From an uncultured Flavobacteriales bacterium (GTDB taxonomy: Bacteria > Bacteroidota > Bacteroidia > Flavobacteriales > Crocinitomicaceae): a DNA stretch of 13,185 nucleotides. The translations under genes were made by a program, and so were the position numbers. Shown here piece by piece: positions 1-7,500 of this stretch. The stretch is from contig CAMPIU010000037.1 in NCBI GenBank assembly GCA_946886545.1, forward strand, positions 1 to 13,185. Reading direction: 5' to 3'. Each line of letters opens with the position of its first letter. Within the stretch, counting starts at the first letter, position 1. The notes beneath the pieces are model-generated. The model was not told the origin of the DNA. It ran no database searches and saw only the letters and a list, made by a program, of their open reading frames with translations.

Positions 1-1169
1 ATTACAAATTGGGTGATACGATCAATGCTTATTTCGTGAAACAGAAACCCATTCAACGTCAATTTCAAATTGTTGGTATTTATGAAACCGGCCTGGAAGA
101 TTTCGATAAAGAATTGGTTTTTTGCTACTTGCCGCAGGTCCAGCAATTGAACGATTGGGGAATCAGCGCTGAAATTATAGTGGAAGATTCGCTTTATCAC
201 GGAAATTTAATTGTTCGCGCCCAGGTTACCGGAGGAAACGGAAATTACCGCTACGATTGGGGGGAAGGATTTGAGAATACCACCGCACACGCCATGTATC
301 CGCAAAAAGACACGGTGATCCGGCTGATTGCAGCTGATTATTGGACTTTTATGGATGAACCGGTAGGAAATCCGGACAGCAGGGAAGGTGAAACAGCAAT
401 CCCGGATACTGCTTATTTACAGATCAAGCTGAAAGGTGACAAATTGGCTATCAATGCATTTGATTTGGATCCTGAAGGAAATCTGAAAAAGAAATTCCTG
501 AGCAGTGATGGTCTTCATTACCAGGTAAAGGCCGGTTCCAAGACAGTAGACCTGGAGTTTTTTCCCGGTCATGGTTCCTACAGGGAATATGTAGGGTCTT
601 ATGAACTGACGGTAGCCGATTTCTCGGATATCGAAAACCAAAAGAAAAAAATAGAAAAAGCAGTGGAATTTAATCCGGATTTCAGGCAGCAGGTCAAAGT
701 AAACAGTATTAAAGATAACCAGCATGACTTGTTTGTGTGGTTAAGTTTCCTGGATGTGAACCTGGCCATTGTACTTATTTTAATGCTGATAATCGGGATT
801 GTGAATATGGGTTCTGCCTTGCTTGTTTTAATATTGGTACGGACGAATTTCATCGGTATTCTCAAAGCCATGGGAGCGAGCAACCTGTTTGTGCGGAAAG
901 TGTTTATGGTACATACCGGTCAGCTTATTTTAAAAGGAATGCTTTGGGGAAATGTTATCGGAATCGGGTTTTGCTGGCTTCAGTACCAATTCCATATTAT
1001 TCCTCTTGACCCGAAGGTTTATTATTTAAATACCGTTCCGATCGAATTCAGCATCTGGAAGATCCTTTTACTGAATGGTATCACGTTGAGCGTCTGTTTG
1101 CTTGCGCTTTTTGTTCCTTCTTTATTGATCAGCCGGATAAATCCTGCCAAATCGATCCGATTCAAATAA
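1..1169 (+). CDS. FtsX/LolC-type ABC transporter permease, 5'-truncated by the window edge
   Basis: The frame is already open at base 3 (codons for Y-K precede the TTG at 9), so the gene begins outside the window and 388 C-terminal residues are visible. Residues below are numbered from base 9. The first ~240 form a soluble, presumably periplasmic, domain with a beta-rich MacB/LolC-like opening (LGDTINAYF, then FQIVGIYETG). The rest is the FtsX-type membrane core: hydrophobic segments near 252-278, 306-328 and 348-374, with the family's cytoplasmic 'GILKAMGAS' loop between the first two and a typical 'P.....INPAKSIRF' tail. Such permeases pair with an ATPase to move lipoproteins or other substrates across the inner membrane or to transmit mechanical force; the substrate cannot be told here. 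Residues ~66-115 resemble a PKD/SprB module (VTGGNGNYRYDWG), which is unusual. LolC/E or a MacB-like exporter are both possible. Confidence 0.85.
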   Translation, partial: YKLGDTINAYFVKQKPIQRQFQIVGIYETGLEDFDKELVFCYLPQVQQLNDWGISAEIIVEDSLYHGNLIVRAQVTGGNGNYRYDWGEGFENTTAHAMYPQKDTVIRLIAADYWTFMDEPVGNPDSREGETAIPDTAYLQIKLKGDKLAINAFDLDPEGNLKKKFLSSDGLHYQVKAGSKTVDLEFFPGHGSYREYVGSYELTVADFSDIENQKKKIEKAVEFNPDFRQQVKVNSIKDNQHDLFVWLSFLDVNLAIVLILMLIIGIVNMGSALLVLILVRTNFIGILKAMGASNLFVRKVFMVHTGQLILKGMLWGNVIGIGFCWLQYQFHIIPLDPKVYYLNTVPIEFSIWKILLLNGITLSVCLLALFVPSLLISRINPAKSIRFK

Positions 1170-1231
1170 GCAGTTTAATCGATAATTCACCCACTTCCGG
1201 ATAATTTAGTATGTAAGCAGTGATAAATCCT

Positions 1232-1239
1232 TATTTTTG
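1232..1239 (+). promoter_or_regulatory. Candidate Bacteroidota -7 box (TATTTTTG)
   Basis: TATTTTTG matches the Bacteroidota sigma-70 -7 consensus TAnnTTTG at all fixed positions and lies 15 bases before the ATG at 1255, giving a very short leader. No convincing TTG-type -33 element is seen at the expected distance, so this is a candidate only. It would drive the beta-barrel gene and, through zero spacing, waaA. Confidence 0.35.
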
Positions 1240-1254
1240 AGAGACTATAAAAAC

Positions 1255-2013
1255 ATGAGAAATTCTATCATACTTGCTTTTTTGATCTGCTTCAGTTTCC
1301 GGGGATTCAGTCAGAGAAATGTGCGCGACAGTGCAATAGCTACACCCTGGATCGCACTTCATTACGGATTAAATGCTCCGGGAGGAGATTTGAAAGAACG
1401 CTTTGGGGCAATCAATCATGTGGGAGCGATGGCCGGATATAAGACTTCCAGAAATTGGGTTTACGGTTTGGACGGAAATTTCATGTTTGGAAATAAAGTG
1501 AAAACTCCCAATCTTTTTGCCAGCCTGACAGACTCACATGGTTACATCAATGATGTGAACGGAGACGTAGCAATTGTGGTTGTAAGTATGCGCGGTTTCA
1601 ATGCCAACGCTATGGTTGGGAAAGTATTCACTGTCCTTAGTCCCAATAAGAACTCCGGGATCTATGTCCATGCAGGACTTGGTTATATGCAGTATAAAAT
1701 ACGGGTTGAGACTCAAGACCAAGTGGTGCCAACCCTGGAACTAAAATATCGGAAAGGTTATGACCGCTATACCACCGGCTTGAATTTCCACCAGTTTGCA
1801 GGATATGCCTTTATGGCCAACCAGGGATTCGTAAATTTTTACGGCGGATTTTATATCCAGGAAGGATTAACTTACAATCGAAGAGATGTGTTTTTTGATC
1901 AGCCGGATGTTCCTGTTTCCAAAGCACAAAGATTAGATTTGCAATACGGTTTTAAAGTAGGTTGGTTCGTTCCTGTTTATAAGCGCAAACCGAAAGACTA
2001 TTATTTTGAGTAA
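1255..2013 (+). CDS. Secreted, probably outer-membrane beta-barrel protein of unknown function
   Basis: A 252-residue protein. I start it at the ATG at 1255 rather than the in-frame TTG at 1237, because the ATG gives a clean signal peptide: a short MRNS start, a hydrophobic core (IILAFLICFSF) and a cut after ...RGFSQ. The mature part is rich in alternating aromatic, glycine and polar stretches, such as 'IALHYGLNAPGGDL', 'GIYVHAGLGYMQY', 'FAGYAFMANQGFVNFYGGFY' and 'LQYGFKVGWFVPVY', as expected of antiparallel strands in a small outer-membrane barrel. No catalytic motif is visible. The stop codon is followed immediately by the waaA ATG, so the two are almost certainly co-transcribed. A role in the outer membrane or LPS is an inference from that linkage alone. 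I do not recognise a named family. Confidence 0.8.
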   Translation: MRNSIILAFLICFSFRGFSQRNVRDSAIATPWIALHYGLNAPGGDLKERFGAINHVGAMAGYKTSRNWVYGLDGNFMFGNKVKTPNLFASLTDSHGYINDVNGDVAIVVVSMRGFNANAMVGKVFTVLSPNKNSGIYVHAGLGYMQYKIRVETQDQVVPTLELKYRKGYDRYTTGLNFHQFAGYAFMANQGFVNFYGGFYIQEGLTYNRRDVFFDQPDVPVSKAQRLDLQYGFKVGWFVPVYKRKPKDYYFE

Positions 2014-3219
2014 ATGAGATTATTCTACGGATTTGGGATTCGGGCTTTTTATGCAGTCATGTGGATTGCTTCCTGGTTTCACCCCAAAGCAAAAAAATGG
2101 ATCCTTGGAAGACGCATTCAGCTGAGTACATTCAAAATCCCTGACAATAGAAAAGTTGTTTGGTTCCATTGTGCTTCACTTGGTGAGTTTGATCAAGGGC
2201 TTCCTGTAATGAACGAATACAAGGAAGCCTTTCCAGAATCATTCCTGATCGTTACATTTTTCAGTCCTTCCGGGATGGAGTTCTACAATAAGCGCGATCA
2301 CCAGGTGGATCTGGCATTGTATCTTCCGCTTGACACTAAAATCAATGCACGGAAATTTGTTGCCCATTTCAAACCTCAACTGGTCTTTTTTGTCAAATAC
2401 GAATTTTGGTATAACCATTTGAAGTGTGCGAGAAGGAAGGGTGCCGAAATTTATGGAGTGAGCAGCCTGTTCAGGCCCGGTCACAGGTTTTTCAAATGGT
2501 ACGGAGGATTCTTCCGGAAAGCATTGCGTTTGTTCGACCATTTTTATGCGCAGGACCAGCGTTCAAAAGATTTACTGAACAGTATCGGAATTGAGCAGGT
2601 AACAGTTACGGGAGATACCCGCTACGACAGAATGCTTGCCGTGAAATCAAAAAGTCAGCCAAACGAGATCATTCGAGCCTTCATAGAAGAAAAACCTGTT
2701 TTAATCCTTGGGAGTTCCTGGACTATCGATGAAGAAATCCTGGTTCCGGCATTGTTTGAATTGCGCCAAAAATTTAAGATAATTATTGCCCCGCACGATA
2801 TTTCCGGGAAGCACATCGAACAAATAGCTACTGAATTTGATTATGAAGTTGAACGCTATACCAACTTTCAAAATTTGGGAAAGGACATCCTTATACTGGA
2901 TACAATAGGTCAGCTGACCAACGCTTACCAGTATGCGGATTTAGCCTATATCGGCGGTGGATTTACGGGTAAATTGCACAATATTTTGGAGCCGGGTGCT
3001 TTTGGAATCCCGATTTTTTTCGGACCGAAGTATGCGCGTTTTCCCGAAGCACAGCTGTTTCTTGATCATGAAGTAGCTTTTTCAATAGAAGACAGCTTCA
3101 GTTTTGAAAAAGCAGTAGAAGAGGCCTTGGGTAAAAGAGCCCAGATCAATGAAAAACTGGCCGAGATTTTTGCGAGAAACCAGGGAGCAGCGAAGAAAAT
3201 TATCAGCTCGTTAAGCTAA
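2014..3219 (+). CDS. waaA: 3-deoxy-D-manno-octulosonic acid (Kdo) transferase
   Basis: A 401-residue GT-B glycosyltransferase that adds Kdo from CMP-Kdo to the lipid A precursor (lipid IVA) at the cytoplasmic face of the inner membrane, the first core step of LPS assembly. Residues 1-22 form the usual N-terminal hydrophobic anchor. The family signature HCASLGEFDQG lies at 52-62, and E58 corresponds to the catalytic base of characterised WaaA proteins. The nucleotide-binding half carries YIGGGFTGKLHN at 312-323, then ILEPGAFGIPIFFGP, the typical C-terminal WaaA motif. Length is normal (about 400-425 in the family). Its ATG touches the stop of the upstream barrel gene with no gap, implying translational coupling. 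Whether the enzyme adds one or more Kdo residues cannot be read from the sequence; Bacteroidota members are often monofunctional. Confidence 0.95.
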   Translation: MRLFYGFGIRAFYAVMWIASWFHPKAKKWILGRRIQLSTFKIPDNRKVVWFHCASLGEFDQGLPVMNEYKEAFPESFLIVTFFSPSGMEFYNKRDHQVDLALYLPLDTKINARKFVAHFKPQLVFFVKYEFWYNHLKCARRKGAEIYGVSSLFRPGHRFFKWYGGFFRKALRLFDHFYAQDQRSKDLLNSIGIEQVTVTGDTRYDRMLAVKSKSQPNEIIRAFIEEKPVLILGSSWTIDEEILVPALFELRQKFKIIIAPHDISGKHIEQIATEFDYEVERYTNFQNLGKDILILDTIGQLTNAYQYADLAYIGGGFTGKLHNILEPGAFGIPIFFGPKYARFPEAQLFLDHEVAFSIEDSFSFEKAVEEALGKRAQINEKLAEIFARNQGAAKKIISSLS

Positions 3220-3235
3220 AACAGATTTAAAGATT

Positions 3236-3419
3236 AACCACATAGGTACATAGCACACATAGATTATTTTTGATAAGATGGATTTCTTGAAATTAGCAGC
3301 GGAAAGAAGAAGCTAAGCTGATTTTTGAACTACCGAAAGAACAGTCTGAAATTCGAGAGTGAAAAATCTAGTATTACACCTACTCGTTAAAACGATGTGA
3401 CCTAAGTTTCTAAGTGGTT
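3236..3419. repeat. Degenerate inverted-repeat element (MITE-like or intergenic repeat)
   Basis: The 220-bp gap between convergent waaA and the LOG gene has outer sequences that are imperfect inverted copies of each other. The left arm is at 3236-3260 (AACCACATAGGTACATAG...) and the right arm at 3395-3419 reads, on the minus strand, AACCACTTAGAAACTTAG.... They agree at 19 of 25 positions, with substitutions only and no gaps. The left arm also contains a tandem ACATAG motif (CACATAG, GTACATAG, CACACATAG). The ~134 bp interior has only very short frames (for example a 12-codon frame from 3278) and no transposase. It resembles the small ACCACATAG-type repeats I associate with Bacteroidota intergenic regions, but that is recollection and was not searched. 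It could also act as a weak bidirectional transcription barrier. Confidence 0.5.
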
Positions 3420-3439
3420 TACAAAAACGGCTTCTGAAC

Positions 3440-4123
3440 TTAGAAATTCGGGCTGAGATCGTGAGTTTTATAGAAATCATCCACATATTTCACCGCTTCA
3501 TCGGCAGTATCCACAATCGTTAGGAAACGCATGTCTTCAGCTGCAATATTGTGTTCTTTTTCAAGCATTACTTTTTGTACCCATTCCACCAACCCGGTCC
3601 AATATTCACTTCCAACCAGTACCACGGGTCTTTTGGTTATTTTTTTGGTTTGAATTAAAGTGATCGCCTCGAATAACTCATCCATTGTTCCGAATCCTCC
3701 CGGTAGCACTACAAATCCCTGCGAATACTTCACAAAAATCACCTTTCGCACAAAGAAGTAGTCGAAATTCAAATTGCTTTCACGGTCAATATACTTGTTG
3801 TGGAATTGCTCAAACGGCAGGTCAATATTCAATCCAACTGATTTCCCACCGCCCTGATGCGCTCCTTTATTTCCTGCTTCCATAATCCCGGGTCCCCCGC
3901 CAGTGATGATTCCGTAACCGGATTTGGCAAGTTTCTCTGCTATCTCCACACTCAATTGATAGTATTTGTTTTCTTCCTTGGTTCTGGCAGATCCGAAAAT
4001 AGAAATACACGGACCGATTCGCGCCATTCGTTCATAACCTTCTACAAATTCAGACATTATTTTGAAAATTGCCCAGCTGTCGTTTGTTTTTATCTCGTTC
4101 CAGTCCTTGCGTATTGCGTTCAT
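3440..4123 (-). CDS. LOG family protein (nucleoside 5'-monophosphate phosphoribohydrolase, TIGR00730 type)
   Basis: A 227-residue Rossmann-fold protein. Motifs: CISIFGSART at 39-48, GGGPGIMEAGNKGA at 75-88, the FFVRK segment at 123-127 with the conserved Arg, and PGGFGTMDE at 141-149, the PGGxGTxxE signature of LOG (LONELY GUY) enzymes. Characterised LOG proteins remove ribose 5-phosphate from cytokinin nucleotides or related AMP derivatives. Older databases call this family 'lysine decarboxylase', which is wrong, and no PLP site is present. The ~35-residue extension ahead of the Rossmann core and the length fit the larger bacterial subgroup. It is transcribed convergently with waaA and divergently from the adhesin gene. 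The natural substrate in this bacterium is unknown; AMP or modified-AMP salvage is the cautious guess. Confidence 0.9.
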   Translation of the reverse strand: MNAIRKDWNEIKTNDSWAIFKIMSEFVEGYERMARIGPCISIFGSARTKEENKYYQLSVEIAEKLAKSGYGIITGGGPGIMEAGNKGAHQGGGKSVGLNIDLPFEQFHNKYIDRESNLNFDYFFVRKVIFVKYSQGFVVLPGGFGTMDELFEAITLIQTKKITKRPVVLVGSEYWTGLVEWVQKVMLEKEHNIAAEDMRFLTIVDTADEAVKYVDDFYKTHDLSPNF

Positions 4124-4380
4124 TTGAATGGTTTAAGTAGCTAAAATGCTATTTCGGTAAAAATAAAGTTCTTGAACCAGAATAAAGTAATGTTGACCTA
4201 TTAATTATGAACCTGGTATAGTTTATAAGCGATCTTGTTATGAATTCAACAAAAAAACAAGAAGAATAATTTTAAATTATTTTTTTAGTTAAAAGATTGA
4301 TTTGCAATAGTTTAAAATCAAACATTTTCGATCTATTAAAGAGATTCATCGATGATTCATTAAATTTTCACGTTAAAAAT

Positions 4381-4411
4381 TTGGAAGTTGTTAAATTTTT
4401 TTATAATGTTG
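4381..4411 (+). promoter_or_regulatory. Candidate promoter of the adhesin gene
   Basis: TTG at 4381-4383 and TAATGTTG at 4404-4411 have the Bacteroidota layout (TTG, 17-23 bp, TAnnTTTG) with a 20-bp spacer and a single mismatch in the -7 box. It would give a leader of roughly 85 bases before the ATG at 4504. Other near-matches exist in this AT-rich stretch (for example CAAGTTTG at 4451-4458), so the assignment is tentative. Confidence 0.3.
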
Positions 4412-4443
4412 GTTAAGCTTAATTACGACTATTATCATCGGAT

Positions 4444-4458
4444 CAAACTTCAAGTTTG
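4444..4458. promoter_or_regulatory. 15-bp perfect palindrome upstream of the adhesin gene
   Basis: CAAACTT, one central C, then AAGTTTG: two perfectly complementary 7-bp arms, 45 bp before the adhesin ATG. The size and spacing would suit a dimeric DNA-binding regulator, or in RNA a 5-bp hairpin with a 5-base loop. No regulator gene is adjacent, and a chance palindrome in AT-rich DNA is quite possible. Confidence 0.25.
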
Positions 4459-4503
4459 TTTTGGCGAAACATAAGAGTAAGTAAGCTTCTTAAAAACAAT
4501 CAT

Positions 4504-7500
4504 ATGACCATTATTTACTCGAATCGAGCCAGGATAGCTATGTCCTTGCTGTTTAGCTCCCTTTTCATTACAAGTTCTTCTGCACAATGCCCCGGATCAA
4601 ATACTGGGTATGTGAATGCCCAAGTTAGTATAAACAATGCCGCCGGTGGAACGGATCCATGGAATAATCCAGGAAACGCCCTATCAGACAATAACAGTTA
4701 CGCAACGATGACGAATGCGGCTCTGTTGATCGGAGGAACGGTCAGGAGTTCCAATTTTCTGGTTCTTAGAAATCTCAACTTAAGTGTTCCGATAAATGCG
4801 CAGATTTGTGGTGTCCAGGTGGAAATCAGGAAAACAAGTTCAGATAACACCAGTTCAAACTGGACACGGGATCTGGATATTCGCTTATTGAAGAATAATC
4901 AGATCACAGGAACCAACCATGCCAATACAGGAGTGAACTGGCCAACCACCGAAACAGCGTTCACTTATGGTACAAATGCAGATTTGTGGGGAACAACCCT
5001 GAACGGAATGGATGTAAGCAGCAACGGTTTTGGGGTGGCTATCGCCATTGAATCTCGAGCTGCAGGATTGCTTCTTCCGACAGTGATCTCCTACATAGAT
5101 GCAGTGCGGATTCGGGTTTACTATTATATTCCCTCAAGTGATTCGGACAATGACGGAATCCAGGACATTTCAGATATAGACTGGGACGGAGACGGAGTAG
5201 CCAACAATGCCGAATTACTGCCTTGTACCGCAACTTCTACTTTACCATTGACAGCTCAATCCGATCCAACCTTGTATTACCCTTCAATTTCAGGTGTTAC
5301 GGCCAATATGATTACAAGAAGCACGGCAGGAGCAGGATTAGTTAATTTCAATATTTCGGAAAATTATTCTGCAGTAACGGGTTTGGAGATCTATACGGAA
5401 CAAGATGTGGCGACAGCGGCGGATCAATCAATCCAGGTACTAAGGTTCAGTCAACCCGTAAGCAATTTATCTTTTAAACTACAGGATATTGATATTGCCG
5501 CCGGACAATTCCAGGATAGAATTACACTAAATGCCTATTCATTCGGGCAATTGTATCAACTCACAGCAGCAGACTATATCATTGGAACCGGGAACTTTAA
5601 TATGTACAATGGAAACAACCAATTCCTAGGTTTGGTTGCAATGGATAATACGGAACTAAACGGAACAATTGCAATAAATTTTCCTGTTTTAGTGGACTCC
5701 GTTCAATTCATCTATGATAATATGGATCCTGCAGTAGGAAACCAAGGTTACGGAATTGGCGAAATTATGTTCTGTTCGCCTCTTGCTTCCTCCCAGGATT
5801 TTGACAATGATGGAAAACCCGATTGGAAAGACCAGGATTCGGATAATGACGGAATTCTCGATTTACATGAATATCAAACTTCCGCCGGGTTCATTCCTCC
5901 AAGCGGATCGGATTCAGATGGTGACGGATTAGATAATGCGTACGATGTAAGCACCGGAGGAACTTTAATTGTTGCGGTCAATACAGATGGAACAGATAAT
6001 CCGGATTACTTGGATTTAGATACAGACAATGACGGATTTTCCGACCAGCTTGAAGGCAATGATGCCAATCACAACTGTGTTGCCGATTTCAATTTGCTGA
6101 ACATCGATACAGATAATGACGGGTTGGACAATGCGTATGATCCGGATAATGGTGGAACAACTGCTCCGAGACAAGATTCAGACAACGACGGACTTCCCGA
6201 CTGGAGAGAAAATACCGTTCCGACAATTGCTGCTGCAGGAAATGATCAAAGCGGATGCGGAACAAGTTATGTAATGGCAGCGAATGTTCCTGTTTCGGGT
6301 CAAGGTTACTGGTCTGTTGCTTCAGGCGCGGGTTCATTCTCCAATATTCATGCGGAAAATGCAACGGTATCCGCTTTGAATACCGGTACCAACACTTACA
6401 GTTGGACTATTTATACAGATGGATGTCATTCTTCGTCGGACCAGGTTTCAATTAATCAAAGCACTCCGATTTCTACACCAAGTGCAACGAGTAATGGTCC
6501 ATTATGTGAGGGAGCAACATTGAACCTGACAACACCGACTGTTTTGGGAGCAAGTTATTCCTGGACAGGTCCTAACAGTTTCACCAGTTCATCGCAAAAC
6601 CCTTCCATTCCCAATATTGCAACGGCAGATGCCGGAACCTATAATGTAACCATTTCCATTTCAGGTTGCAGCTCATCGGCAGGAAGCACTTCTTTAATCG
6701 TTAATCCAGCACCGGCAGCACCCACGATTTCAAGCAATTCACCGGTTTGTGAAGGTTCACCAATTAGTTTAACGACTCCACTGGTTTTGGGAGCAAGTTA
6801 TCAATGGTCAGGACCGGGAAGTTTCAGTTCTACTGCACAAAACCCAACAATTGCATCAGCGGCCTTAAGTGATGCGGGGATGTATTCATTACAAATTACA
6901 GTTGGGGGTTGTACTTCTACAACCGCAAGCACAACCAACGTGATAGTGAATCCAACACCAAGTGCTGCAACTGCTTCAAGTAATTCACCGGTTTGTCAGA
7001 ATTCGAGTATTAATTTAACCGCAACTACAGTTTCAGGAGCCAGTTATTCCTGGTCGGGACCTAATGGATTTGCAAGTACTGATCAAAATCCGATTATACC
7101 AAACGCACAAGCTGCTGATGCGGGCTCATATTCTGTTACCACAATTGTTAACGGATGTAGTTCATCTGCAAATTCAACCTCGGTGGTTATTAATCCAAGT
7201 ACGGCAATTACCTTAGGCACCGTTTCAAATCCAACTACTTGTGCGTCCACAGACGGAAGTATCCAGGTAACGGGTTCGGCAAGCGGAAACATCTTTTGGA
7301 CAGGAACTTCTTCCGGAAGTCAAATGGGTGTAACCCTTCCAGCCACGATTCCGAATTTGGGTTCAGGATCTTATACCATTACGCTGGTACTGGCATCAGG
7401 ATGTTCATCCAATACCCTGGGTCAAACACTTAGCGGACCAAGCGCACCGACTACTCCAACTATTACACCCGGAGGACCAACAACTTTTTGTTCGGGAGGT

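Larger units (their letters stand above)
4124..4503. other. AT-rich divergent intergenic region
   Basis: 380 bp between the LOG gene (leftward) and the giant adhesin gene (rightward), with no supported gene. It should hold both promoters. Rightward, TTG at 4381-4383 and TAATGTTG at 4404-4411 (one mismatch to TAnnTTTG, 20-bp spacer) is the best pair I can see. Leftward, the minus-strand reading of 4158-4165 is TATTTTTA, also one mismatch. The stretch 4265-4286 is an AT-only palindrome plus a T run, and 4346-4355 is a 10-bp palindrome (TCATCGATGA). The long A/T tracts around 4250-4400 could act as UP elements or bind nucleoid proteins; this is inference. Confidence 0.5.

Noticed and set aside
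3278..3316. Short frame MDFLKLAAERRS resembling the start of a nitroreductase
   Set aside because: Only 12 codons before a stop, with no matching continuation in any frame downstream. The similarity is too short to call a pseudogene.
3440..4123. 'Lysine decarboxylase' function for the LOG gene
   Set aside because: That label is a historical misannotation of the PGGxGTxxE family; no PLP-binding lysine motif of decarboxylases is present.
4265..4286. AATAATTT/AAATTATT palindrome followed by a T run, terminator-like
   Set aside because: The stem is entirely A/T and it lies between divergent genes where no transcript should end. More likely a by-product of AT-rich promoter DNA.
4456..4503. TTG start giving a 16-residue longer adhesin
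   Set aside because: TTG is a rare start, it lies inside the palindrome, and the ATG at 4504 already yields a plausible signal peptide with a basic n-region.
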